Translations under genes and position numbers: made by a program
Source: Pyrobaculum ferrireducens
GTDB taxonomy: Archaea; Thermoproteota; Thermoprotei; Thermoproteales; Thermoproteaceae
Assembly: GCF_000234805.1 (NCBI RefSeq)
Contig: NC_016645.1
Location: 1,216,391 to 1,280,390, forward strand
Length of the DNA stretch: 64,000 nucleotides
Direction: 5' to 3'
Notes under the pieces: model-generated
Database searches by the model: none
Told to the model about the DNA's origin: nothing
The model's input: the letters and a program-made list of their open reading frames with translations, nothing else
Part shown: piece by piece, positions 55,185 to 63,170 of the stretch
Layout of the letters: each line of letters starts with the position of its first letter
Position numbering within the stretch: the first letter of the stretch is position 1

Positions 55185-55788
55185 ACCCCTACTTTTCTCC
55201 TTACTACCTATTCTCTACTGAGAAGGAGGAAGGGGCGGCGCCGGCGGTGGGTAGAGATGCGCAGGTTTCGGTCAAGGGGGAGGCGGAGCTTTATAAAAGG
55301 GGGGTGGAGGGTCAATACGCCAGTGCAGAGGGCGGAGGTGAGACGGAATAAACAAGTAGACAGTGCCGCCGAGTGTTTTTGGAAGTGGAGAATGGTGAGT
55401 ATGAAAAAACAGCTCTTGGAGTGTACTTCAGACACTTTAATGCATAGCCGAAGTTCCCTAACAAGCAATAAAACTGATTAAGCTACCGTGGCAGAATTAG
55501 CTTATGAATGCGCCGATGGCATGCATTGCGCCGAACGTTCGCAGAGACCTCTCGCTACGGAGCTCTGTGGATCGTGGAGGTCTGTTGTGAAGTGAATCTA
55601 TACGCAACGTGGCTACATGTCTAAATTCGGCGCTAGAGACGCCTAATCATGAGAAAATGACTGTGAATGACATACAGACGTGTGGCTGGTTAGGAGATAT
55701 CAGACATAGCCGGGGGAGATGTAATCTACTCTGAAGAGTTGCGTAAGCAAAACTCCGCCATATCTATTGCCGTATCCACTGCGCCATG
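55185..55788. other. Spacer between cassettes 3 and 4
   Basis: Mostly unexplained sequence. The only gene-like signal is a TATA box (TTTATAAAA, 55291-55299) followed at the right distance by a short fr ame (55323-55481). The part from 55482 to 55788 shows no gene, repeat or RNA motif that I can recognise. Confidence 0.4.
55323..55481 (+). CDS. Possible small protein, 52 aa
   Basis: GTG 55323 lies about 27 nt after a good TATA box (GCTTTATAAAAGG). The peptide is charged and Ser-rich (QRAEVRRNKQVDSAAE...) with two cysteines and no known family. It is kept only because of the promoter spacing; it may equally be a chance frame or a leader RNA. Confidence 0.25.
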   Translation: MQRAEVRRNKQVDSAAECFWKWRMVSMKKQLLECTSDTLMHSRSSLTSNKTD

Positions 55789-55863
55789 TTTTACGTTATA
55801 TCTCCGTCGTTACGTATTGACTTTGAGTACGTGGGGATTAAATGGCTTGGCACAACTGCGGGC
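55789..55863 (+). promoter_or_regulatory. Shared promoter repeat, copy 4 (most diverged)
   Basis: TTTTACGTTATATCTCCGTCG, GAGTACGTGGGGATTAAATGG and GGCACAACTGCGGGC before GTG 55864. The dyad and TATA region carry the most changes of the seven copies, which fits the decayed gene behind it. Confidence 0.8.
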
Positions 55864-56340
55864 GTGGCTCCAAAACCTAAAACCCAGACCAGCGGCGGTG
55901 AAAACGGTGTTTACCGAATTCAAATAGAGATCAGAATTTCCGACCACCTACGACGAGGTCGCTGACTTTGTTCATGCTGTTTGTCGCGCTTACTCTAGCC
56001 GGTACTGTGGTTAAGTTTCCAGAGGACTTCAGCCAAGCTGTAATGTTCCAAGGCAGTACTATTACCACCGCCTTTACGCCTCCCACCTGGCGGGCGAATT
56101 CAGATATATTAAGTAGCGATGTGACGGCAAAGCCGGCGGGGGGCGAGTGGCTTAATACGCCAACCATGTACACCCTGCCCCCAGCCACCTCAGCCACGGT
56201 TCTTAGAGTAGACGCAATATAGAGCGAGGCTTTGGGATTTGTTAACTTCGGCGTAATGCCGATGAGGTTTGTCAACATTTTGTCCGTTTCTGAATGCGCC
56301 TCGCACCTCAATTACCGGACAGACTGCCTGCAGGGGCGTA
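55864..56340 (+). pseudogene. Decayed secreted-protein gene of cassette 4
   Basis: From the aligned GTG 55864 a frame of about 34 codons (VAPKPKTQTSGG...) ends in TGA. A second plus-strand frame then supplies a signal-like stretch (SLTLFMLFVALTLAGTVVKF) and runs to TAG 56220-56222 and beyond. An antisense frame (55931-56311) is also open for 127 codons, so the coding strand is not certain. Best read as a broken cassette gene. Confidence 0.45.
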
Positions 56341-56446
56341 AAGCACCAGCACATTACACACCCCAGAGATAGACGACGCAAAGGTTGAGGCTAGACTTCT
56401 GCAAGAACTTAAAAAATACCCAGAGTGTAGAAAGGTCGGGGTATTT

Positions 56447-57085
56447 ATGCGAAAAGCGAAGCTGGAGAAGGCCAGGGCTTTTAGGAGCTGGTTTATGGGC
56501 AATGACTCGGCCCTAGGCGCTATGGATCTTAAAAAGATGCGTGACGCCGTGAAGAGCCCCGTGGGGGATCTCGACAACGAGACGTTGCGCCTAGCCGTGA
56601 GGAGGCTGGTGGAGGCTAGGTTGGGGAAGCCTCTAGAAAAGGCTTCTGACAAAGAGCTGGCTGATGTGCTTCCGTATTTTGTATGGGCGCCGGTGTTAAT
56701 GCCTGAGTCGGCCGCGGCTAGAGATGCGTACTTCGGAATTTCCGCCGTCCGCTTCGCCGCTATTAAAGGCTCGAATATGTCTATAGACGGCGTGCGGGAG
56801 GCGTTGCTAAACGCAGTTAAGATACTCAACTGCACGCCCTCTGTGATATACGTCGGCGAGATGGACCTCCCCCTCTTTACCTACGATGTGCTGATGTACG
56901 CCGACAATGTGTTGATGAACGCCGACCTGCCAGATAGGCGGGGGGAGCAGGACGCCGTGCCGGCTAACAACATAAACACCACATGGCTTCCCATAGCCAT
57001 AACTGTAGCCGCCGCTGTAATCTTGATGATAATAAAGAGGGCAACACCTGGCTCGGTTGGAGAGCCGCACAGCGCCGCCGCTTGA
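56447..57085 (+). CDS. C-terminally anchored protein, 212 aa, probably 5'-truncated
   Basis: An alpha-helical charged protein with a C-terminal membrane helix (about 180-198; WLPIAITVAAAVILMI) preceded by sequon NTT and followed by a short tail. There is no signal peptide at ATG 56447; the frame extends upstream without a start to 56344, so it is likely the 3' part of the decayed cassette 4 gene. The anchor design matches the proteins at 49128 and 57387. Confidence 0.5.
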   Translation: MRKAKLEKARAFRSWFMGNDSALGAMDLKKMRDAVKSPVGDLDNETLRLAVRRLVEARLGKPLEKASDKELADVLPYFVWAPVLMPESAAARDAYFGISAVRFAAIKGSNMSIDGVREALLNAVKILNCTPSVIYVGEMDLPLFTYDVLMYADNVLMNADLPDRRGEQDAVPANNINTTWLPIAITVAAAVILMIIKRATPGSVGEPHSAAA

Positions 57086-57310
57086 CGCGCACCCCCACTA
57101 CGTCATATAACTAAGCATATCTTTTTTCAATTCTACCGACAGCCGCAGTTTACGAAATTTAAGAGGGTTCGGCGAGAATCGCGGAGGCGCTTAACGGCGG
57201 CCCCGCCATTTTCAAATATCTGAAACCATGTCCTTAAGCCCTCGGGCGCCGCCGGCGAGTTTCTGCAGACGGCGCACCCGGCGTTCGAGATACACACCGC
57301 ACACTCCGTT

Positions 57311-57386
57311 TTTTACGTTGTACCTCCGCCGCTATCCGCAGACTATGAGTACATAAGGGATATATGTCCCGGCACAGCGGCGTTTC
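57311..57386 (+). promoter_or_regulatory. Shared promoter repeat, copy 5
   Basis: TTTTACGTTGTACCTCCGCCGC, GACTATGAGTACATAAGG, TATA box GGATATATGT and GGCACAGCGGCG before ATG 57387. The right arm of the dyad is altered (CCGCAGA), the rest well kept. Confidence 0.87.
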
Positions 57387-58454
57387 ATGAAGATCCATGA
57401 AGTCTTGAAAATGACGGCTTTAGCCGCCGTTGTGCTTTCCGCGGTTGCGCTGGGTTCCGTGTGGTATCAGGTGGACAACTACACCGTGTTCAACTTGACC
57501 GGGTTGATAGACAACTTCAAGCCTACCTACGTCTTCAAGCTGGGCAACTGCGACGCCTACGTCTACGTTGCTAGGTCTTTTAACGACTCCACTCCGATGC
57601 TTGCCTACGGTAGGCTCCAGGTTCCGCCCCCGAAGCCGGCCGCGGATGTCGACTTCAACAAGCTCCTCGACGCCCTCCTTAAGTTGCCAGGTGGCGACTT
57701 GGAAATAGAGGTGGTGATTTAGGACATCGTCGTCTCGGATCGCCTGCGTGTGGCCGTAAGCGCGTCTAACCGCACGGAGCTGGTTAGGAAAGTCGGCGAG
57801 AGGCTGGGAGTGGCTGTGTACGAGAGGGTAGAGGAGGCGAAGGAGACGCTGAAGGAGGCGGCTGGGCGCGGAGAGAGCGCAAAGGCGGCTTTTATAACCT
57901 CGGCGATGAGGAAGACGGGGGATGTGCTGGTCGCGGTGTATAGAGATAGGCCCTCCGTGGGGGTCTGGACGACGAATTTAACCGAGGCGCTTAAGGCACT
58001 GCGGCAGATGGAAGGGGAGGTTGGGAAAGGGATACCCGCATACATAACGGTAGGCTCCTACTGGCTAAGCGACGAGTTTAGAGAGGTTTTCCGCAACGCC
58101 GCGATGCGCTGGGAGGATGAGATGGGCACCCGCAGGAGGGTTGAAAGAGGGGTTGAGGGGCTAGTTCACATCTTCGAGCTATCCCGCCCCCTAGGCCCCG
58201 TGTACCTCGTGTTCCCATATGTCAACCGCACCCCGCCAGACGAGAAGACGGCCAAGATGCTTCTGAGGAGGTACGTGGAGCTAACCGGCTTCTGCCCGCA
58301 ACCGCTAATCGCAGAATTTTGGCCAAAAACCGGGATGGGCCTCCTCATCGGCGGGCACAACTACACAGCCGTAGCCACCGCCACAGCCGCCACCGCAATA
58401 GGCGCCGCGGCGGTCGCCTCGGCGGTGTTAAAGCTGAGGAGAAGAAGGCGATAA
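57387..58454 (+). pseudogene. Anchored surface protein interrupted by an in-frame TAG
   Basis: One frame of 356 codons with a single TAG at 57720-57722. Before it: signal segment (about 8-24), sequons and 'KLGNCDAYVYVARSF', which resembles 'ELNGCVYYVVRG' in the protein at 49128. After it: alpha/beta sequence with sequons and a C-terminal membrane helix ending in LRRRRR. The stop may be a nonsense mutation or the two halves may be separate genes (GTG 57750 could restart). It is driven by promoter repeat 5. Confidence 0.7.
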
Positions 58455-59006
58455 ATTCAACGGCATTTTTCCACAGTTTCTTGCGTCTCCCAACCAGCGC
58501 CCCCTTTAGACGGCTTCAGTAGATAGGCGAGGTCTATACAGCACGCCAGGTAGGTAGGCGGCAGACACGGTATGCAACACGACACTGCCGTCGAGGGAGG
58601 TCTGGACGATAATACCGCAGTAGGCGGCTGGACGCCCAGGCGGCTTAGAGAGGAGTAAAGCCCTGTCGGGGGAGGTACGTGGACCAAGTCTGATATCTCC
58701 GAGAGTCTTATTAACATCGCGAGCCCCCTACGTCCGCCAAGGCGGTGAGGACGTCGGCCCTAGGCTTAGAGGATATCAGGAGACATGCAACGGGGGATAA
58801 TCCCCGAAAGGCGCCAGGTGATAAGACTGTCATAACTTGCGAAGCGACGCTGACGGTAGGCGGCGGAAGACTTATGAAATAACGGCCGGGGGAGGCCCGC
58901 TTTATAATACGCTTGCTTGGGGGGACGTCCGCCACGACTCTGTAATCACGTAAAACTCGCTCTACCTGTCGGTTGCTACGCCGGCGCGCATTTTCCTCCG
59001 CTGTGA
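58455..59006. other. Spacer between cassettes 5 and 6
   Basis: About 550 bases with no supported gene; minus-strand frames at 58457-58717 and 58711-58935 lack promoters and have unlikely composition. GC content is lower than in the housekeeping part of the window. Nothing else recognised. Confidence 0.5.
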
Positions 59007-59080
59007 TTTACGTTGTATCTTCGCCGCTATGTGCGGATTAGGAGTATGCAAACTATATATAGTCCGGCACGACAGTGGAC
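59007..59080 (+). promoter_or_regulatory. Shared promoter repeat, copy 6
   Basis: TTTACGTTGTATCTTCGCCGC, dyad arms TTCGC...GCGGA, GGAGTATGCAAAC, TATA box CTATATATAG, CCGGCACGACAGTGGAC, ending at GTG 59081 (GTGGCT). TATA-to-start spacing is the same as in the other copies. Confidence 0.88.
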
Positions 59081-59569
59081 GTGGCTCTAAGACCACGGCC
59101 AGAGAATAACATTTCCAAGTGGACATCAAACTATACAACGCGATTGACTACACGAAGTGAAATAACTAAGTATCTCTTTTTCCATTTCATACATTTGGGT
59201 TTCTACCCGGTAGTGAGGGTCACTCACATTATGGCGTATTTATTGGCTTCTGTCTTTGGCGTGGCCCACCCGCTCTACAGCTATAGTGGAGCTTGGATAT
59301 ACGACGTCGCCATGTTTCTCCTAATGGCTACAGTTCTAGCTCTTGCGCTGGGTAGCGTTGGGGGTTTTAAAGAGGTTCTTGTCTATGGTCATAAATACGC
59401 AGTTATCTACTTCGCTCTGCTGTATTTTGAAGCCGTTAAAATGTCACTCTTGATACCCATAGCCGTACTATCATTAATACTCATCGACATAGCCTTCCAC
59501 TACTTGATATACATAAACACGTTGGTTATAGAGAAAATACGAAAGGGATCGAAAAGCGCTAGGTCGTGA
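59081..59569 (+). CDS. Polytopic membrane protein of cassette 6, 162 aa
   Basis: A hydrophilic N-terminus of about 45 residues is followed by four hydrophobic helices (about 48-65, 75-95, 105-125, 130-150) and a basic tail (IEKIRKGSKSARS). GTG 59081 is fixed by the promoter repeat. Its stop overlaps the next start (GTGA). No known family; it is less GC-rich at third positions than the housekeeping genes. Confidence 0.65.
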   Translation: MALRPRPENNISKWTSNYTTRLTTRSEITKYLFFHFIHLGFYPVVRVTHIMAYLLASVFGVAHPLYSYSGAWIYDVAMFLLMATVLALALGSVGGFKEVLVYGHKYAVIYFALLYFEAVKMSLLIPIAVLSLILIDIAFHYLIYINTLVIEKIRKGSKSARS

Positions 59570-59793
59570 AGCCGTTGGTGTGTCCACATATTTATGACTG
59601 GGGCGATGCTTCGCCGGGGGCTACGTGGGGTTCTATAAGCTGGGACTGGACGTGTGGCCTAGCCGTGTTAGCTAGGCCGAATGCGCGGTTCTGCCTCGGC
59701 GTGGTGGGGCTGGCCAGCTTCTGGAGATGCGGATTTGCATGCCTTTGGGTGGAGTACGATCAGCAACTGGTGGCTTTCTTCGTGGGGCCGTGA
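59566..59793 (+). CDS. Small Trp/Cys-rich protein linked by GTGA overlaps, 75 aa
   Basis: The frame starts in a GTGA overlap with the upstream stop and ends in a GTGA overlap with the downstream start, a strong sign of a real middle gene in an operon. The peptide is rich in Trp, Gly and Cys (DWGDASPGATWGSISWDW..., GLASFWRCGFACLW). No signal peptide is obvious. Unknown function. Confidence 0.5.
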   Translation: MKPLVCPHIYDWGDASPGATWGSISWDWTCGLAVLARPNARFCLGVVGLASFWRCGFACLWVEYDQQLVAFFVGP

Positions 59794-60581
59794 AGTTGTG
59801 GAAGTTCTATCTCTTAGCCGCCGTCGCGGTTGCCGTGGTGGCGGGCATCCCCGCCGCCATCTACGTCTTCCTAAAAGAGCCGCCGGGCGTAGCCACAACG
59901 GTAGACGTATTTACCTGCAACTTGGTCAACATGTCTGGTACACTGGTGCTAGACGGGGCGTGTAGTGGTAGGTATGTCCAGGTTTCTACCTTTGTCATAA
60001 ATTCGACTTATCTTAAATATGAAGTAGATAACCGACTGAAGCTGGAGACCTACGCTGAAGATCTGTGGAGAGGCATGACCACCGTCGGCGATGTGGTTGG
60101 CACCAAGACGAAGATCTTCAGAGTGGGGAATGAGACGTATAGAACGTCGCCTGAAAATTTAATACCGCCGCCCTTCCGCGCCGCTTTGGCTAGACTAGTC
60201 GAGAAACACCCATGGCTGGCCGAGAGCTACTTGGTAAATGGAGAGATTTTCCGCGGCTTAGTCTGGGACCCGATGGCTAACCAAAAGGTTGTGGGCTATG
60301 TCTTTACGACACTTCAGCCGATGTGTAGTAGAGGCTTCACGTCAGGCCCTGGCGGCGGCGTGATAAATAAATATGACGCATGTTGGTTTACAGCATTAAT
60401 TCTTGTAAACAAATCAAAGCTAGTAGTATTAGACGTAAGTGTTAAATTGACAAATATCGAGAATAGCTTAGAGACTAGCGATAAAGGCGGTGCCATTACT
60501 ATACGCGGCAGAGCAATAGGACTGTTAATGCAAGCAATACAAAACGCAACAAAACAACTAGAGGAAGTCATAACTAGATAG
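59790..60581 (+). CDS. Exported or N-terminally anchored protein, 263 aa
   Basis: Starts GTG 59790 (overlap with the preceding stop). A single N-terminal hydrophobic segment (about 5-28) precedes an extracellular domain with sequons (NMS, NST, NET, NKS, NAT) and cysteines. No C-terminal anchor. It is the third gene under promoter repeat 6. Unknown family. Confidence 0.7.
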   Translation: MKLWKFYLLAAVAVAVVAGIPAAIYVFLKEPPGVATTVDVFTCNLVNMSGTLVLDGACSGRYVQVSTFVINSTYLKYEVDNRLKLETYAEDLWRGMTTVGDVVGTKTKIFRVGNETYRTSPENLIPPPFRAALARLVEKHPWLAESYLVNGEIFRGLVWDPMANQKVVGYVFTTLQPMCSRGFTSGPGGGVINKYDACWFTALILVNKSKLVVLDVSVKLTNIENSLETSDKGGAITIRGRAIGLLMQAIQNATKQLEEVITR

Positions 60582-60639
60582 ATTTCTTATTTCTATATTT
60601 TGTTTTACTATTTTTAGCCGGCGTGAGAGCCGTCTAGGG

Positions 60640-61050
60640 TCTTCTCACAGCTCTTCAATCTGGAGGATCTGAACCCACGGCTACGGCCTACGCCGGCGGC
60701 TACGCGAGGTGGGCCGGGGATCTGCTCGTGGTGGAAGAGTCTTGAATTTGCATATAGCACGGCGCCGTCCGCCCTCAACACGCCGGACTGCTGTAGACGG
60801 AGAAGATCTATACACTGTCGGCGTAGCGGAGAACAGATCTGTCATCGTGCCGCTGGGCTTAAGGCAACTTCTTGCCGCCCCTGGCGTCTGTGCGGGCGCG
60901 TGTCGCGAGTGGCGTCACTACTGTAGCGCGGGTTGCCGCTACGGCGGGGAGGCGCAGAATGTTCTTCCACCGCTCGGTGTTGCGGCCGCCGCTGGAGCGG
61001 CCCTTGCGGCATTTTTAACTAGGAGGAGGGATCCTCGTCGCGATCTTTAA
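60640..61050 (+). pseudogene. Remnant of an anchored surface-protein gene
   Basis: Broken fragments in more than one frame: 'AYAGGYARWAGDLLVVEES' then stop, later 'GEDLYTVGVAENRSVIVPLGL', and finally a clear C-terminal membrane anchor (VLPPLGVAAAAGAALAAFLTRRR, ending 61048-61050). This is the same design as the anchored cassette proteins, now decayed, and it has no promoter repeat directly upstream. Confidence 0.5.
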
Positions 61051-61161
61051 ATTAGGTGTTTTATAGCGGTTCGTCACCAGCTCTACACGTAGTTTACCGC
61101 CAGCTTGTTACAACGCCGCGGCTGAGTCTCACCTCATCTCTAGCCTAGTTTCCCCCGCAGT

Positions 61162-61236
61162 TTTTGCGTTGTATCTCCGCCGCTGTGTGCGGACTTGGAG
61201 TATGCAAAGCCTATAAATCCCGGCGCAGCGGCGGGC
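61162..61236 (+). promoter_or_regulatory. Shared promoter repeat, copy 7
   Basis: TTTTGCGTTGTATCTCCGCC, perfect dyad TCCGC-N8-GCGGA, TTGGAGTATGCAAAGC, TATA box CCTATAAATCC, GGCGCAGCGGCGGGC. The codon at the aligned start position is ACG (61237), not GTG, so translation probably uses ATG 61255. Confidence 0.9.
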
Positions 61237-61254
61237 ACGGCTCAGAAACTCCAA

Positions 61255-61959
61255 ATGGTTAAGCTGGCGGCGCTCGCCGCATTGGCGGCCGCGGCGGTGG
61301 CCGCGGCTCTGAGCGCCGGCGCGTTTAAAGTGACGTTCACATATGATAACGGGGTTGTGAAGATGGTAGATCCCCAGGGCGGTGTGCACACAGTGGCGCT
61401 GAACCTGAAGGAGGGGGTTAAGAAGGTTGAGATAAGGCTGTTGCCAAACGGCTCCGCCGTGGTGCTAGAGGGTGGGAGGCCCATTGCTATAATTAAGGAA
61501 ACAGTCATGAGAGGGGGCGAGGCCAGGCGCGTCGAGTTCAAGTTGTTGCCCAACGGCACACTTCTGGTTATAGACGGCGGCAAGGTCTGGTCTAAGGGTA
61601 GAATCGAGAGGAGAGGCGGGGGAGAAGGCGCCAGCCAGGCCGGTGAGAAGCCGAGCCCAGACATAATAAAATCGCCACAGCCTATCTCCGGCTCGCTACC
61701 TCCCGGCACTGGAGATAGCTACGGGCCTTACACCGGGCTTATCAACATGGAGTTCAGCGTCTCGTGGAGCCCCACGGGCTATCTCTGCCTCGGGTATGTA
61801 GATTTGAAAACGGGAAGCGGACCCGGCATATGTAGCTACGGCCAGAGAGCCTCCGCCTCCTTCTCTCTAGATCCGTCTCAAAACATCATAGCCGTTGTGT
61901 ACAACCCCAACTCCTATTCAATAACTTATTCGGGCACGCTGACGCTATACTACCAATAA
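61255..61959 (+). CDS. Secreted beta-rich protein of cassette 7, 234 aa
   Basis: Signal peptide (about 3-22; LAALAALAAAAVAAALSAGA), a beta domain with two similar halves (VEIRLLPNGSAVVLEGG and VEFKLLPNGTLLVIDGG, an internal repeat), a Gly/Pro/Ser linker (about 120-155) and a C-terminal Tyr/Ser beta domain with two cysteines. No anchor. The plan resembles the larger proteins at 50594 and 53640. Unknown function. Confidence 0.72.
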   Translation: MVKLAALAALAAAAVAAALSAGAFKVTFTYDNGVVKMVDPQGGVHTVALNLKEGVKKVEIRLLPNGSAVVLEGGRPIAIIKETVMRGGEARRVEFKLLPNGTLLVIDGGKVWSKGRIERRGGGEGASQAGEKPSPDIIKSPQPISGSLPPGTGDSYGPYTGLINMEFSVSWSPTGYLCLGYVDLKTGSGPGICSYGQRASASFSLDPSQNIIAVVYNPNSYSITYSGTLTLYYQ

Positions 61960-62044
61960 TGCCCCTCCAAAACCCACTCTCTCAGTTGCATCTCGATTTG
62001 TTTTTCTGCTTAAAATGATATTAAGCAGAGCCTCTCTCCGCTCC

Positions 62045-62704
62045 ATGTCTCTGCTTTTCCGTCTGTGCAGGTGGGCTCCTCCCCTCCTCTACCTAACCCT
62101 GGTTCACGTGTGGCTGTTGCCGGTCCTGTTCCTCCTCTATGTTGGAGGCGCCGTGGGGGGCTTTGTCTTTCTAGCCACGGCGGCCTCGGCGGTGGCCGCC
62201 GCGGTTGTCGGCCTTCTCCCTGGGGGGAGGGGGGCCGGGGGGCTGGATCTGCTGGAGCTGTTCCACAGACGCGGGGGCGTCTGCGCCGCGGCTCCTGTTT
62301 TATACGTCGCGTCCTACGCGGCGCTTGCATTTGTCGCAACCACCTCGCTGTATCTCTACACAACCCCCCTCGTGGTGGTTGAGGTGGCTCCGGCGTCCGC
62401 CGCGGCCGGCGTAGGGGGACTTGGCAACCACACCGCGGCTCCCGTCGGCAACGTAACCGAGGTGGTGTTCCACGTAAGGGGCGTGGGGGGCGTCGCCTCG
62501 GGAGGGAAGTTTATAGTAGTTGTGAAGGGGGACGTCTTAGGGGGGTCGGCAGGCTGGGTTTTGTACACGGCCCTGTGGGCCGCTTCCTTCTACAGCGCCT
62601 TGGCGGCGGCGTTGGTCTTGGCGTGGAGGCTGGTGGCGCGCTCCGCCGAGTTGGCGAGGAGGGCCGAGGTGTTTTATGAAAAGGCGAGGGAGATTCTATC
62701 CTGA
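62045..62704 (+). CDS. Membrane protein with an extracellular loop, 219 aa
   Basis: About five hydrophobic helices; between the third and last pairs is a loop of about 70 residues with sequons (NHT, NVT), so it probably senses or binds outside. ATG 62045 is about 30 nt after a TATA-like CTTAAAAT; an ATG at 62015 overlaps that box. The winged-helix gene begins 29 bases before its stop. Confidence 0.65.
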   Translation: MSLLFRLCRWAPPLLYLTLVHVWLLPVLFLLYVGGAVGGFVFLATAASAVAAAVVGLLPGGRGAGGLDLLELFHRRGGVCAAAPVLYVASYAALAFVATTSLYLYTTPLVVVEVAPASAAAGVGGLGNHTAAPVGNVTEVVFHVRGVGGVASGGKFIVVVKGDVLGGSAGWVLYTALWAASFYSALAAALVLAWRLVARSAELARRAEVFYEKAREILS

Positions 62705-62951
62705 CCTCTACGTCGTGACGAAAATCCTGCTCCTACTCGCCGATGGACACAGCAGGAGAGAAGCGGCGTTGCTGTCCGGAGTGAGCTACAGCCGCTTTCA
62801 GCAATACGTGGAGTATCTAAAAGAGAGGGGGTTCGTAACGGGCGACGAGGAGCTGAGGCTGACGCCCAGGGGCGTAGAGGCGGCGGCGAGGCTCGCCGAA
62901 CTCATCAAGGAGCTGACAGGAGAGGAGCCGAGAAGCCTCAAGAGGAGGTAG
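62676..62951 (+). CDS. Small winged-helix DNA-binding protein, 91 aa
   Basis: The protein reads as a single wHTH: helices 'YVVTKILLLLADG', 'RREAALLSGVSYSRFQQYVEYLKERGFV' (recognition helix) and wing 'GDEELRLTPRGVEAAARL', followed by a charged tail. Likely a local transcription regulator or archaeal one-component protein. It overlaps the membrane protein gene upstream, so signal reception and DNA binding may be paired. A candidate to bind the promoter dyads in this locus. Confidence 0.8.
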   Translation: MKRRGRFYPDLYVVTKILLLLADGHSRREAALLSGVSYSRFQQYVEYLKERGFVTGDEELRLTPRGVEAAARLAELIKELTGEEPRSLKRR

Positions 62952-63170
62952 CGCGGGGCCCCCGACACACCCCACAAGGCGTAGAGAGGTCGCGACCCCG
63001 CGCCTCCGCCGGCCTGTATAGGTACGGCTCCGGGAGACGCGTATAGAAGGTATGATGAGTATTAAACCAGTGCACAGGTGTGTAGAGCTGGCGGCTGTCC
63101 CAGGTTCCAATCCGGCTTGGCCCTCCACCTTGCTTTGGCAACTCTTATATAGTCTCATAGAACTTGATGC

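Noticed and set aside
55931-56311. Minus-strand frame of 127 codons with plausible protein composition
   Set aside because: Opposite to the cassette direction and without promoter; competing plus-strand frame has the signal-like segment in the expected place. Left undecided within the pseudogene entry.
57720-57722. TAG considered as pyrrolysine codon
   Set aside because: Pyrrolysine is not known from Crenarchaea and no pyl genes are in the window.
58457-58935. Two minus-strand frames in the spacer
   Set aside because: No promoter and improbable composition; antisense to nothing, so noted only as spacer.
48287-61236. Repeats considered as a CRISPR-like array
   Set aside because: Units are 1.5-3 kb apart, each at a start codon, with genes between; no short spacers or cas genes.
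63085-63125. tRNA T-loop-like GGTTCCAATCC
   Set aside because: Flanking bases do not form a T stem and no acceptor or D arm is present.
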